The notes beneath the pieces were generated by a model. It was not told the DNA's origin and ran no database searches. It saw nothing but the letters and a program-made list of their open reading frames with translations. This document shows, one piece after another, positions 50,856-60,008 of a stretch of DNA of 64,000 nt. Positions within the stretch are counted from its first letter, which is position 1. Each line of letters begins with the position of its first letter. The stretch comes from Kluyvera sp040932435 (GTDB lineage Bacteria; Pseudomonadota; Gammaproteobacteria; Enterobacterales; Enterobacteriaceae). The position numbers and the translations under genes are program-made. The stretch spans positions 186,001 to 250,000 of the forward strand of contig NZ_JBFQGA010000003.1 in the NCBI RefSeq assembly GCF_040932435.1, in the 5' to 3' direction.

Positions 50856-51761
50856 ATGAGCGATAAAAGCGAAAAACTGCAAAAAGTGCTGGCGCGTGCT
50901 GGCCACGGCTCCCGTCGTGAAATTGAAACGATTATCGAAGCGGGCCGCGTGAGCGTCGATGGCAAAATCGCCAAGCTGGGCGATCGTGTTGAAGTGATCC
51001 CTGGCCTCAAAATTCGTATCGACGGACATCTGATCTCAGTAAAAGAATCCGTAGAACAAATCTGTCGCGTGCTGGCGTACTACAAGCCGGAAGGCGAGCT
51101 GTGTACCCGTAACGACCCGGAAGGGCGTCCAACCGTCTTTGATCGTCTGCCAAAACTGCGCGGCGCGCGTTGGATTGCTGTCGGTCGTCTGGACGTGAAC
51201 ACCTGTGGTCTGCTGCTGTTCACCACCGACGGTGAGCTAGCAAACCGTCTGATGCACCCAAGCCGTGAAGTTGAACGTGAATACGCGGTGCGCGTATTCG
51301 GTGAAGTGGACGACAATAAAGTGCGTCAGCTCTCTCGCGGCGTACAGCTTGAAGATGGCCCAGCAGCCTTCAAAACCATCAAGTTCAGCGGCGGTGAAGG
51401 TATTAACCAGTGGTACAACGTGACACTGACCGAGGGTCGTAACCGTGAAGTCCGTCGTCTGTGGGAAGCGGTTGGCGTGCAGGTTAGCCGTCTGATTCGC
51501 GTTCGCTACGGCGACATTCAGCTGCCAAAAGGTCTGCCGCGCGGCGGCTATACGGAGCTGGATTTGGCGCAGACCAACTACCTGCGTAAGTTGGTTGAAA
51601 TGCCTGCGGAAACCACGTCAAAAGTGGCGGTGGAAAAAGACCGTCGCCGCATGAAGGCGAACCAGATCCGTCGTGCTGTGAAACGCCACAGCACCACCGG
51701 CACCAGCACCGGTAACAACAACAACCGTCGTTCCAGCACCCGCAACAGCGGTAAAGCGTAA
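50856..51761 (+). CDS. rluB: 23S rRNA pseudouridine(2605) synthase RluB
   Basis: Makes pseudouridine 2605 in 23S rRNA. The frame opens at 50778, but GGAAG precedes the ATG at 50856 (MSDKSEKLQKVLARAGHGSR). 301 residues (E. coli 291). N-terminal S4 RNA-binding domain (about 6-65), then RsuA-family catalytic domain with Asp113 in AVGRLDVNTCGLLL. The C-terminal tail is basic and Ser/Thr/Asn-rich (STGNNNNRRSSTRNSGKA) and longer than in E. coli. Confidence 0.96.
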   Translation: MSDKSEKLQKVLARAGHGSRREIETIIEAGRVSVDGKIAKLGDRVEVIPGLKIRIDGHLISVKESVEQICRVLAYYKPEGELCTRNDPEGRPTVFDRLPKLRGARWIAVGRLDVNTCGLLLFTTDGELANRLMHPSREVEREYAVRVFGEVDDNKVRQLSRGVQLEDGPAAFKTIKFSGGEGINQWYNVTLTEGRNREVRRLWEAVGVQVSRLIRVRYGDIQLPKGLPRGGYTELDLAQTNYLRKLVEMPAETTSKVAVEKDRRRMKANQIRRAVKRHSTTGTSTGNNNNRRSSTRNSGKA

Positions 51762-51767
51762 TGACGT

Positions 51768-51795
51768 AGGTTCCGGCGGGCCCCCGCCGGAACCT
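51768..51795 (+). terminator. rluB terminator-like hairpin
   Basis: AGGTTCCGGCGGG (51768-51780) pairs with CCCGCCGGAACCT (51783-51795); only GAATTTT follows. Confidence 0.65.
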
Positions 51796-51822
51796 GAATT
51801 TTGAATATCCTCTCTATTCTCC

Positions 51823-51838
51823 TGTGATGTCTTTCACA
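51823..51838 (+). promoter_or_regulatory. Consensus CRP site upstream of the beta-glucoside genes
   Basis: TGTGA-TGTCTT-TCACA matches TGTGA-N6-TCACA at all ten defined positions. TTGGAC (51870-51875) and TAAATT (51892-51897) downstream could be -35 and -10, placing CRP about 74 bp before the start of transcription. Confidence 0.78.
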
Positions 51839-51946
51839 TTTTGCGATAAAGACAAAAAACAGGAATTTCTTGGACAAATAACGCAAAGTGATAAATTAAC
51901 CAACGCCATATACTGTTGCCACAGATTACGAAAAAGGTAGCCCGAA

Positions 51947-53308
51947 ATGGATACAACAAAAAAACTCTCGGCAAGCTATGTGGTTATCGGTGTTAAAGAA
52001 AAAATAGGTTATGGGCTAGGTGATTTAGCCTCCAACTTGTCTTTTGGTTTTGTTTCTTTATTTCTGCTGTTCTTCTATACCAATATTTATGGCATTAGCG
52101 CCGTTCAAGCGAGTTTGATATTTGTTATCGCCCGGGTAATTGATGCTATTTTTAATATCCTGATAGGCTTTGCCATTGATAAAACCCACAGTCGCTACGG
52201 AAAACTGCGGCCGTGGTTGCTGTATGGTTCCATTCCGCTAGGCTTTTTGACGGTCCTGTGCTTTGTGCCTTTCGGCGGCGAGATGAAATTCTATTTTGCC
52301 CTGATTTCCTACACCGTTTACTGCCTTGCCTATACTGCAGTGAATACGCCATATTCAGCGTTAACCAACCGCCTTACCCAGCATGAAGCCTCGCGCTCCT
52401 CGCTGTCGGTCTACCGTTTTGTACTGGCTATCGTCGGCTATCTCATCGTGTCGACCAGCGCAGATTTACTGATTTCACCGTTTAATGATAAACAGTTAGG
52501 TTACGTTTTTGCCGTCTCCTGCTTTGCTATGTTAGCGACTTTCTTGTTCCTCGCTTGTTTTGGTATGACGCGCGAACGGGTGGGGGCGCAGGAGGATACG
52601 CCAGCACCGACGCTGCGTGAAATGCTTCGTGCGGTAATGGGTAACGCACCGCTGATTAACCTGTCGTTATTTACCGTATTTTTCTATATTGCCTATACCG
52701 TATGGATGGCGATCGCCATTTACTTTATTAAATACATTATTGGCGATGAAGGTTTCACCGCGTCCTTCTTTATGATCCAATCTGCAGCCTATATTTTCGG
52801 TACCGTTGTCTCCGAAAAATTCATCGCTGTAATGGGCAAGAAAAAAATGGTGCTAGTGGCGCTGTTAATTGGTGTACTGGGTGTATTAATGCAGTATTTT
52901 GTGGCCGGCAATAATATCTGGCTGATAATGAGCGGGGTTTGCCTCTTCAGTATTACCCTAGGGATGGGATTCGTCGCCATGTGGTCGATGATTGCCGACA
53001 CCGTAGAATATGCCGAATGGCATCACGGGGTACGTTCTGAAGGTGCTATTTACGGTTTCTTTAACTTTATCACCAAACTAGCCATGGCCATTGGCGGCGG
53101 CTGCGCGGGATGGATGCTGGATTACTATCACTACGATGCGGGCGATATTAGCGCCAGTGCATTAGGCGGGATCAATATTCTGATGACCTTGTTCCCAGGC
53201 GCGATGTTTGTCATCGGCGCTATCTTTATCGCCGCCTATTCGCTGGACGAAAAAACCTACCGTGACATTGTGCAGAAAATCAGCCTGCGTAAACAGCGTG
53301 CGCTTTAA
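51947..53308 (+). CDS. GPH-family glycoside:cation symporter
   Basis: 453 residues, twelve hydrophobic segments, of the glycoside-pentoside-hexuronide:cation symporter family (MelB/GusB/XylP type): KIGYGLGDLASNLSFGFVSL, DKTHSRYGKLRPWLLYG, and the C-terminal WSMIADTVEYAEWHHGVRSE. It likely imports an unphosphorylated beta-glucoside with H+ or Na+, since an unsecreted GH3 beta-glucosidase follows 17 bp later. AAAGG precedes the ATG. Expression probably depends on CRP and the AraC protein encoded downstream. Confidence 0.92.
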   Translation: MDTTKKLSASYVVIGVKEKIGYGLGDLASNLSFGFVSLFLLFFYTNIYGISAVQASLIFVIARVIDAIFNILIGFAIDKTHSRYGKLRPWLLYGSIPLGFLTVLCFVPFGGEMKFYFALISYTVYCLAYTAVNTPYSALTNRLTQHEASRSSLSVYRFVLAIVGYLIVSTSADLLISPFNDKQLGYVFAVSCFAMLATFLFLACFGMTRERVGAQEDTPAPTLREMLRAVMGNAPLINLSLFTVFFYIAYTVWMAIAIYFIKYIIGDEGFTASFFMIQSAAYIFGTVVSEKFIAVMGKKKMVLVALLIGVLGVLMQYFVAGNNIWLIMSGVCLFSITLGMGFVAMWSMIADTVEYAEWHHGVRSEGAIYGFFNFITKLAMAIGGGCAGWMLDYYHYDAGDISASALGGINILMTLFPGAMFVIGAIFIAAYSLDEKTYRDIVQKISLRKQRAL

Positions 53309-53325
53309 ACTCAAGGAGTCGAGAT

Positions 53326-55677
53326 ATGAATCGTGATTTTAGCAGCCTTATTGCCGCGATGAGCGCGGAAGAGAAAGTGACCTTACTCACCGGCAGCGGT
53401 TTATGGCGCACGGCGAAACTTCCACAACACGGCATTGACGATATCGTCATGACCGACGGAACCTACGGCGTACGCTACAGCAGCGCGCAAATTGATGGTC
53501 GCGAAAAATGGAGTATGGATGACTTCATTTCGGTTATTACCCAAACGGCTGACCGGGCAAACGCTGAGGAACCGGCGGAAAAAGGGGGTTCCGAGGCATT
53601 GTTTAGCGCTTCGCTGCCGGCAACCTGTTTCCCCAACGGTTCAAGCCTCGCCTGTAGTTGGGATATCGATTTGGTTTATCAGATGGGGCAGGCGCTGGGG
53701 CGAGAGTGCCAGCATATGGGCGTCGGTATTTTGTTGGGGCCTGGGATCAATATTCGCCGTACGCCGCTGGCCGGCCGTGGCTATGAATACTATGCCGAAG
53801 ATCCGGTTGTCAGCGGTGATATTGCCGCAGCGCTTATCAACGGATTGCAGGATGAGGGCGTCGGCGCCAGCCTGAAGCACTTTGCGGCGAACAACTCCGA
53901 GTATCGGCGTACCGAAATGGACTCCATTATTGAAGAACGAGCGCTGCGTGAAATCTATTTGTCCGGCTTTGAGCGTGCGATTAAGAAATCCCAGCCGTGG
54001 ACGGTGATGTCTTCGTATAACCGATTGAACGGCGTACAAACGTCGCAGGACCCGTTCTTACTCACGCAGATCCTGCGCGACGAATGGGGCTATGACGGGC
54101 TGGTGATGTCTGACTGGTACGGCATTAAAGATCGTCCGGCCTCGCTGCTGGCGGGTAACGACCTCGCTATGCCGGAAACCCGACGCGACAAGCAGACGCT
54201 GCTGGCCGCCATTGAGGCCGGAGACGTTTCGCCGGAGGTCGTCGACCAAGCCTGCCACCGAATGCTGACGCTACTGGATAAAGTGCAGCGTCATCGTCGC
54301 CCGCAAACACAGGCGGATTTCCCCGCGCACCATGCGCTCTCTCAGCACTTGGCGGCAGAATCCATCGTGCTGCTAAAAAATGAAGGTAACCTGTTGCCGC
54401 TAAACCCGGAAAAAACGCGCCGTATTGCCGTGTTGGGCAAACCGGCTCAGGAACCGGTTATTCAAGGGTCGGGCTGTGCCACAACGGTGCCTTATTTGCT
54501 TGACCGTCCGCTGGACGAGATATTTGATCTCGCCGGTAATGATTTCAGCGTAACCTGGGCGGAAGGCACGCCGGACGATCTTAATTGCGACGAGCAGGCG
54601 TTGTTGGAAGCGCGGGCGGTGGCACAGGACGCGGATGTGGCGGTTATCTTTGTCAGCACCGCTGTGGGGGAAGACGGCGAGAATGGCGACCGCCAGGACC
54701 TCAATATCCTCGCGGTGCATGAACGGCTTATCCGTGAAGTGGCTGCAGTCCAGCCGAATGTGGTGGTGGTGCTGGCGAATAGCGATGCGGTAGTAATGCC
54801 ATGGTTGGGAGAATGCAAAGCGCTGCTGGAGACCTTCTTTGCCGGACAAGGGATGGGCCGGGCGGTGGCGGAGATCCTCTTTGGCGTGCGCAACCCTTGT
54901 GGCAAATTAACGGTCACGGTGCCTAACACGCTGGAAGAAACCCCTGCTTGGCTGAACTATCCCGGTGAGAATTTGCGTCATCATTATGGTGAAGGGCTAT
55001 TCGTCGGCTATCGCTATTATGACAAACGCCGTTTGGAGCCGCTGTTCCCATTCGGTTTTGGCCTAAGCTATAGCCAATTTAGCTACGCGAATCTGCAGTC
55101 ATCGGCCACCCGAGTTGGCGACAACGACTCGCTAACGTTCACCTTTGATCTGACTAACAGCGGGCAGCGCGAGGGTAAAGAGGTGGTCCAGCTGTATGTG
55201 AGTGCGCCAAACGGTGAATTGATCCGCGAAGTGCAGGCGCTGAAAGCGTTCACCAAAGTCACGCTCGCTGCGGGCGAAACGCGTCAGGTCAGCCTACAAC
55301 TGTCGACCGCCGAACTGGCCTGCTATCATCCAGGGCTGGCCGATTGGGTGGTGACGCCGGGCAAGTGGCAGATTCATATCGGCAGCTCCTCGCGCTGTCT
55401 GCCGCTGCACGCTGAAATCATGGTTGATTGCCCCGTGCGGTACGTGCCGCTGCGCGATGATAACTCGCTACAGCAGCTGATTCAGCAGCCGGAGGCTTTC
55501 TCTCGCGTCATCGCGCTCATTGCGGCGAAAAGCCCTTTGGCACCGGACACCATTCGCGAGAAATTGACGCGTCTTGCCCCAGATATGTTCTGTGGCTTGT
55601 TCATTGCGCTTACCGAGTTTCTGGCGTTGGACATTGACCGCGATGAACTCAATGCGGTGCTGTCCGGGCGGCAATAA
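53326..55677 (+). CDS. Cytoplasmic family GH3 beta-glucosidase
   Basis: 783 residues without a signal peptide, so acting in the cytoplasm on imported sugars. GH3 N-terminal barrel with KHFAANNSE near 184 and the nucleophile Asp263 in GLVMSDWYG; GH3 C-terminal domain (about 350-580) and a fibronectin III-like domain (about 610-700). The pattern matches broad-specificity beta-glucosidases such as BglB/BglX relatives. A final 90 residues (from PVRYVPLRDDN) form an additional helical tail. AAGGAG precedes the ATG. Encoded with a GPH symporter and an AraC regulator; absent from this place in E. coli. Confidence 0.93.
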   Translation: MNRDFSSLIAAMSAEEKVTLLTGSGLWRTAKLPQHGIDDIVMTDGTYGVRYSSAQIDGREKWSMDDFISVITQTADRANAEEPAEKGGSEALFSASLPATCFPNGSSLACSWDIDLVYQMGQALGRECQHMGVGILLGPGINIRRTPLAGRGYEYYAEDPVVSGDIAAALINGLQDEGVGASLKHFAANNSEYRRTEMDSIIEERALREIYLSGFERAIKKSQPWTVMSSYNRLNGVQTSQDPFLLTQILRDEWGYDGLVMSDWYGIKDRPASLLAGNDLAMPETRRDKQTLLAAIEAGDVSPEVVDQACHRMLTLLDKVQRHRRPQTQADFPAHHALSQHLAAESIVLLKNEGNLLPLNPEKTRRIAVLGKPAQEPVIQGSGCATTVPYLLDRPLDEIFDLAGNDFSVTWAEGTPDDLNCDEQALLEARAVAQDADVAVIFVSTAVGEDGENGDRQDLNILAVHERLIREVAAVQPNVVVVLANSDAVVMPWLGECKALLETFFAGQGMGRAVAEILFGVRNPCGKLTVTVPNTLEETPAWLNYPGENLRHHYGEGLFVGYRYYDKRRLEPLFPFGFGLSYSQFSYANLQSSATRVGDNDSLTFTFDLTNSGQREGKEVVQLYVSAPNGELIREVQALKAFTKVTLAAGETRQVSLQLSTAELACYHPGLADWVVTPGKWQIHIGSSSRCLPLHAEIMVDCPVRYVPLRDDNSLQQLIQQPEAFSRVIALIAAKSPLAPDTIREKLTRLAPDMFCGLFIALTEFLALDIDRDELNAVLSGRQ

Positions 55678-55700
55678 AGGTTAACCACAGGAGAACGCAC

Positions 55701-56675
55701 GTGTTTCCATTTTCCGTGACTCACCCACGTCAGGCGATGCAGAGCGGGCCGCATACGGTAAACAGCGGCTACGAGCTGATTGCCTTTGACGCGGAGAAGC
55801 TGAACGTGTTTGCCGCAGAGGTTCGCTACTGCGAGCCTCACTGGCATCCTGCGCCAGAGCTTATCACGGTGCTGAGCGGGCGTTTTTCAATGGTTGTAGG
55901 CCAGCAGAGCATTGACCTAGCGTGCGGGGAGATGCTCTATATCAACGCTGAAGAGGTTCATTCGCTGAACGCAGAGGAAAGCGGGAGTCAACTGTTGACG
56001 GTTCAGTTTTCGCCGGGGTTATTTGATGAGCTGCATCCCGCGCCGTCCCTGCAATGGCGCACGCATGCGCGGCAAAGTACCGATAGTGAGGGCCACGTTG
56101 CGCAACGGCTGATGAATTTACTGGCGCTACTTATCGACAATCGAGCGCCGTTTCAGCGGATTGCGGCGATTTATATGCTGCTGGATGCGCTGGTCTCGGC
56201 CGGAGAACCGACGCTACGGGAGGAAAACTCGCTGCGTGAAGAGGCGATGATTAAAGAAGGCATCGACTATATCAATCAACACTTCGACCAGCCGCTGACG
56301 CTCGGCGACGTCGCACGCCATGCGGGGATGAGCTACTCGTGGTTCTCACGGTTATTTAAAAAGGTGAGTCGGCATAACTTTAAAGAGTACCTGACGCTGG
56401 TACGGCTTAATAAAGCGCGCACCTTACTTCGCGACACTCGGACGCCGATTACCGATATTAGCCACAGCTGCGGATTTCAGGAGCACAAATACCTAATAGC
56501 TGCCTTCAATAAGTACTGTGGGTTGACGCCGACTGAGTACCGCAAACGTTATATTTCCCGACAGAACGTGGTTGAAAGCGAACTGGCGCTGGGGGAGGAC
56601 TGTCTGTGCCTGCCACTCAATCACCAGTTGCTCGCGCGTTTAGCGTTTAATAATCAATCCCAATCTGTGCCTTAA
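55701..56675 (+). CDS. AraC-family regulator of the beta-glucoside genes
   Basis: 324 residues from a GTG start (55701) preceded by AGGAG. N-terminal cupin sensor (about 25-110: HWHPAPELITVLSGRFSMVV) and C-terminal AraC HTH (about 190-285: LGDVARHAGMSYSWFSRLFK, ITDISHSCGFQEHKYLIAAF, GLTPTEYRKRY). A tail of about 35 residues follows the HTH. It is 23 bp after the GH3 gene and probably cotranscribed, controlling the module in response to the sugar. Its 3' end overlaps the convergent btuR by 29 bp, leaving no room for a terminator. Confidence 0.9.
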   Translation: MFPFSVTHPRQAMQSGPHTVNSGYELIAFDAEKLNVFAAEVRYCEPHWHPAPELITVLSGRFSMVVGQQSIDLACGEMLYINAEEVHSLNAEESGSQLLTVQFSPGLFDELHPAPSLQWRTHARQSTDSEGHVAQRLMNLLALLIDNRAPFQRIAAIYMLLDALVSAGEPTLREENSLREEAMIKEGIDYINQHFDQPLTLGDVARHAGMSYSWFSRLFKKVSRHNFKEYLTLVRLNKARTLLRDTRTPITDISHSCGFQEHKYLIAAFNKYCGLTPTEYRKRYISRQNVVESELALGEDCLCLPLNHQLLARLAFNNQSQSVP

Positions 56676-57237
56676 TACCGGCTTCAAACGCGTGTTTTAC
56701 CGGACGCAGCTCGCTGACCGTATCGGCGTATTCGAGAATATCCCGATGGCAGCCGCGGCCGGTGATGATCACCGTCTGATGTTGCGGGCGTTTTTTTAAC
56801 GCCGTTAGGACTTCCTCAAGCGGCAAATAATCGTAGGCCACCATATAGGTCAGCTCGTCGAGCAGTACCATATCCAGCGTCTCGTCGGCCAACATACGTT
56901 TAGCGTGCTCCCAAACCGCCAGACAGGCCTCGGTATCGCTTTCTCGGTTCTGGGTATCCCAAGTAAAACCGGTCGCCATCACCTGAAATTCGACGCCAAG
57001 TGGCTCCAGCAGATTACGCTCGCCGTTAGGCCAGGTTCCCTTAATAAACTGGATAACGCCGACGTTATGTCCATGGCCTACGGCTCGCGTCGCGGTGCCA
57101 AAAGCGGCGGTGGTTTTGCCTTTACCATTACCGGTAAAAACAATCACAATTCCACGGGTGTCTTGGGCTGCGGCGACGCGGGCTGCAACGCGCTCTTTCA
57201 CGCGCTGCTGGCGCTCACGGTAACGTTCATCACTCAT
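56647..57237 (-). CDS. btuR: Cob(I)alamin adenosyltransferase BtuR (CobO)
   Basis: Transfers the adenosyl group from ATP to cob(I)alamin or cobinamide in corrinoid salvage. 196 residues, as in E. coli. P-loop GNGKGKT at 36-42, and VLLDELTYMVAYDYL near 121. The start overlaps the yciK stop by four bases (ATGA). Convergent with, and overlapping, the AraC gene. Confidence 0.96.
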   Translation of the reverse strand: MSDERYRERQQRVKERVAARVAAAQDTRGIVIVFTGNGKGKTTAAFGTATRAVGHGHNVGVIQFIKGTWPNGERNLLEPLGVEFQVMATGFTWDTQNRESDTEACLAVWEHAKRMLADETLDMVLLDELTYMVAYDYLPLEEVLTALKKRPQHQTVIITGRGCHRDILEYADTVSELRPVKHAFEAGIKAQIGIDY

Positions 57238-57995
57238 TGGGCAATTCCTGGTTTACGCCCGGGCTGGGCATCAAAAGTCATACCGGTTTTACGGCGGCTG
57301 TCGTCGCCCATTAGCCAGAGATAAAGCGGCATAATATCAGCGGGGGTTTTCAGCTTTAATGCATCTTCTGTAGGGAACGCGCTGGCACGCATTTTGGTGC
57401 GTGTTCCACCTGGATTGATGCAGTTAACCCGTAAATGGCGATTTTTATACTCTTCTGCCAGCACTTGCATCATGCCTTCGGTGGCAAACTTGGACACCGC
57501 ATAGGCTCCCCAGTTTGCTCGGCCCTCACGGCCAACGCTTGACGAGGTAAACACCAGCGAACCGGATTCGGATTGCAGCAACAGAGGCAATAGGGCCTGG
57601 GTGAGCATAAAGGTGCCGTTGACGTTCACCTGCATTACCTGTTGCCAGACGTCAGGATCCTGTTCCTCCATCGGCACAACGTCGCCCAAAAGCCCGGCGT
57701 TATGCAGCACGCCGTCAAGGCGCGGATAATGGAGGCTGATTTGTTGGGCCAGTTTCTGACAGTCCTGCGGCGTGCAGGTGAGGAGGTCTAGCGTGTACCA
57801 GCGGGCGGGTATTGCGCCCATTTGGTGAATTTCTTCGGCCACGGCGCGCAGTTTTTCCTCGCTGCGGCCAAGCAAAATGACGCTGGCGCCGTGGCGCGCG
57901 TAGGTCACAGCGGCTTCTTGACCAATACCATCACTGGCACCGGTCACCAGAATGATACGGTTTTGCAACAAGTCGAGCTGGGGCTGATAGTGCAC
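57234..57995 (-). CDS. yciK: Short-chain dehydrogenase YciK
   Basis: Classical SDR of 253 residues (E. coli 252); substrate unknown. TGASDGIGQE cofactor loop near 19-28, LHNAGLLGD near 95, active-site Ser in VFTSSSVGREG and YAVSKFA near 165. Cotranscribed with btuR by stop/start overlap. ATG preceded by AAGGAG. Divergent from sohB. Confidence 0.95.
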   Translation of the reverse strand: MHYQPQLDLLQNRIILVTGASDGIGQEAAVTYARHGASVILLGRSEEKLRAVAEEIHQMGAIPARWYTLDLLTCTPQDCQKLAQQISLHYPRLDGVLHNAGLLGDVVPMEEQDPDVWQQVMQVNVNGTFMLTQALLPLLLQSESGSLVFTSSSVGREGRANWGAYAVSKFATEGMMQVLAEEYKNRHLRVNCINPGGTRTKMRASAFPTEDALKLKTPADIMPLYLWLMGDDSRRKTGMTFDAQPGRKPGIAQ

Positions 57996-58247
57996 GGTGA
58001 CTCCTTATGGCTTCTGAACGCCATATTTTATGTACTTTTCATGGCTTTTGGGCTTTATGCCTGAATATGCGCGCCATTTCAATCAGCGAGCAGGAGAGAC
58101 AACGGCTAATTAACAATTTGCAATGATTTCATCAGCAAAAAAGTAATCTGGAACTCGGCTCGAGGGTTAATACTGCTGTCGAGACGTGCTGGACGCGGTG
58201 TTGTACACTTAGCGGCAGATTCTGTGATTTTTGTACAAGGTGGATGT

Positions 58248-59294
58248 GTGGAATTACTTTTTCAATATGGTCTGTTTCTGGCGAAAATCGTCACGGTTGT
58301 CGTCGCCATTGCCGTCATTGCGGTGCTCATTATTAATTTGACTCAGCGTAAGCGCCAGCGCGGCGAGCTGAGGATCACTAACCTCAGCGAACAGCACAAA
58401 GAGATGCAGGAAGATTTAGCGGTCGCTTTGCTCGACGGGCCGCAGCAAAAAATCTGGCACAAAGCGCAAAAGAAAAAGCTGAAGCTGGAAGCGAAAGCGG
58501 CAAAAACCAAAGCCAAGCAGGGCGAAATGGACACCAGCCACAAGCCGCGCGTATGGGTTATTGATTTTAAAGGCAGCATGGACGCCCACGAGGTCTCCTC
58601 ACTGCGTGAAGAGATCACCGCCGTGCTGACGGTGGCAACCCCGCAAGATCAGGTGGTGGTGCGTCTGGAAAGCCCCGGCGGCGTGGTGCACGGCTATGGC
58701 TTGGCAGCCTCTCAGCTGCAGCGTATCCGCGATAAGCAGATCCCACTGACGGTTGCAGTCGATAAAGTGGCGGCCAGCGGCGGTTACATGATGGCCTGTG
58801 TGGCGAATAAAATTGTCGCCGCGCCGTTTGCTATTCTTGGGTCAATCGGGGTGGTTGCTCAGATCCCGAACCTGAACCGTTTCCTGAAAAATAAAGACAT
58901 CGATATCGAACTGCATACCGCCGGGCAGTACAAACGTACCCTGACGATGTTGGGGGAGAATACCGAAGAAGGGCGGCAGAAGTTTCGCGAAGAGCTGAAT
59001 GAAACGCATCACCTGTTTAAAGATTTCGTTAAAGAGATGCGTCCATCGCTGGATATCGACCAGGTTGCCACCGGTGAACACTGGTATGGCTCTCAGGCGC
59101 AAGAAAAAGGGCTGGTGGATGAAGTGGGCACCAGCGACGAGCTGCTTCTGGGGCTGATGGAAGGCCGCGACGTCATTAACGTGCGTTTTATGCAGCGTAA
59201 GAAAATGATGGACCGTTTTACCGGCAGTGCGGCGGAAAGCGCCGATAAGCTGATGATGCGCTGGTGGCAGCGCGGGCAAAAACCGCTGCTGTAA
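58248..59294 (+). CDS. sohB: Inner-membrane serine peptidase SohB (S49)
   Basis: Membrane-bound peptidase of the SppA/SohB family, a multicopy suppressor of an htrA defect in E. coli. A GTG at 58248 after AAGGTGGA gives 348 residues beginning MELLFQYGLFLAKIV (E. coli MELLSEYGLFLAKIV); the longer frame from 58224 has no support. One N-terminal membrane segment (about 8-30), a basic coiled region (about 60-95), then the protease domain with Ser177 in VAASGGYMMAC and Lys229 in AGQYKRTL forming the Ser-Lys dyad. Confidence 0.95.
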   Translation: MELLFQYGLFLAKIVTVVVAIAVIAVLIINLTQRKRQRGELRITNLSEQHKEMQEDLAVALLDGPQQKIWHKAQKKKLKLEAKAAKTKAKQGEMDTSHKPRVWVIDFKGSMDAHEVSSLREEITAVLTVATPQDQVVVRLESPGGVVHGYGLAASQLQRIRDKQIPLTVAVDKVAASGGYMMACVANKIVAAPFAILGSIGVVAQIPNLNRFLKNKDIDIELHTAGQYKRTLTMLGENTEEGRQKFREELNETHHLFKDFVKEMRPSLDIDQVATGEHWYGSQAQEKGLVDEVGTSDELLLGLMEGRDVINVRFMQRKKMMDRFTGSAAESADKLMMRWWQRGQKPLL

Positions 59295-59302
59295 TATAAG
59301 AA

Positions 59303-59331
59303 GGCCCGGTAAACCTGACGGTTACCGGGCC
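59303..59331. terminator. Hairpin between convergent sohB and yciN
   Basis: GGCCCGGTAAACC / GGTTACCGGGCC with one bulge. T content after it is low on both strands, so termination efficiency is uncertain. Confidence 0.55.
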
Positions 59332-59362
59332 ACTTCAAGCGGACCGAGGGCGAGCCTGACGG

Positions 59363-59614
59363 TCAGTCAACCAGGTGATATTTCTCAGACAGCTGGTGGG
59401 CAAGATACTTGAACATATTAAAAACAGCCGTGCTCTTAGGCGTCGGCAGTCCCTGTTCATCAAGGTAATATTCACCGCTGAATACCAGCACGCCGTTGCG
59501 CTGTTCTACGCCAGTGGCTTCAATTCCCGCTAAAGTATCTTCATGCTCACGAATGAGTCTGTTTGCTTCAATAAGCAGTGTCTGACGATCGATTGGTTGG
59601 CTAGTATCTGACAT
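59363..59614 (-). CDS. yciN: Small conserved protein YciN
   Basis: 83 residues from the ATG at 59614 (GAGGAG six bases upstream), the E. coli length; a TTG six bases earlier is unlikely. Conserved REHEDTLAGIEATGVEQRNG and LDEQGLPTPKSTAVFNMFK. DUF2498 family, function unknown. Divergent from topA. Confidence 0.94.
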   Translation of the reverse strand: MSDTSQPIDRQTLLIEANRLIREHEDTLAGIEATGVEQRNGVLVFSGEYYLDEQGLPTPKSTAVFNMFKYLAHQLSEKYHLVD

Positions 59615-60008
59615 ATTCAACTCCTCAAATTTGCTGCGCTAGTTTACGCCGGGTGTTGATTTCGGGCAAATTTTCCCGACGTTTACTAGGGAGATAGATT
59701 TTACCTCAGAGTTGGCATGATGGGTGATTGCATGCTAATAAAGTTGCGTAACGAATTTTATCAGGTACAGTGTGACGTTTTCGGCGATCTGGCAACAGAT
59801 TTGCTTGACATTCGACCAAATATTCTTCGTGCTACAATGTCTGACTAAAAAAAGTCTGTAAACTCAGCCACCTGGCTTCTTGTATCAAATACGGGTCAGT
59901 AAAGGGTTGATATCCTTTGGCGTTGCCGCAACATACAAGGCTTGTCGCCAGTGGAATGTGGAACATGTGCGATGTATTCCTGGAAGAATCAAATTAGGTA
60001 AGGTGATT
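59615..60008 (+). promoter_or_regulatory. topA upstream region (no gene)
   Basis: 394 bp between yciN and topA with no supported coding sequence. TACAAT at 59833-59838 is a plausible -10; TTGACA lies too far upstream (22 bp) to pair with it ideally. E. coli topA uses several supercoiling- and stress-responsive promoters here; the individual promoters could not be assigned. Confidence 0.5.
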
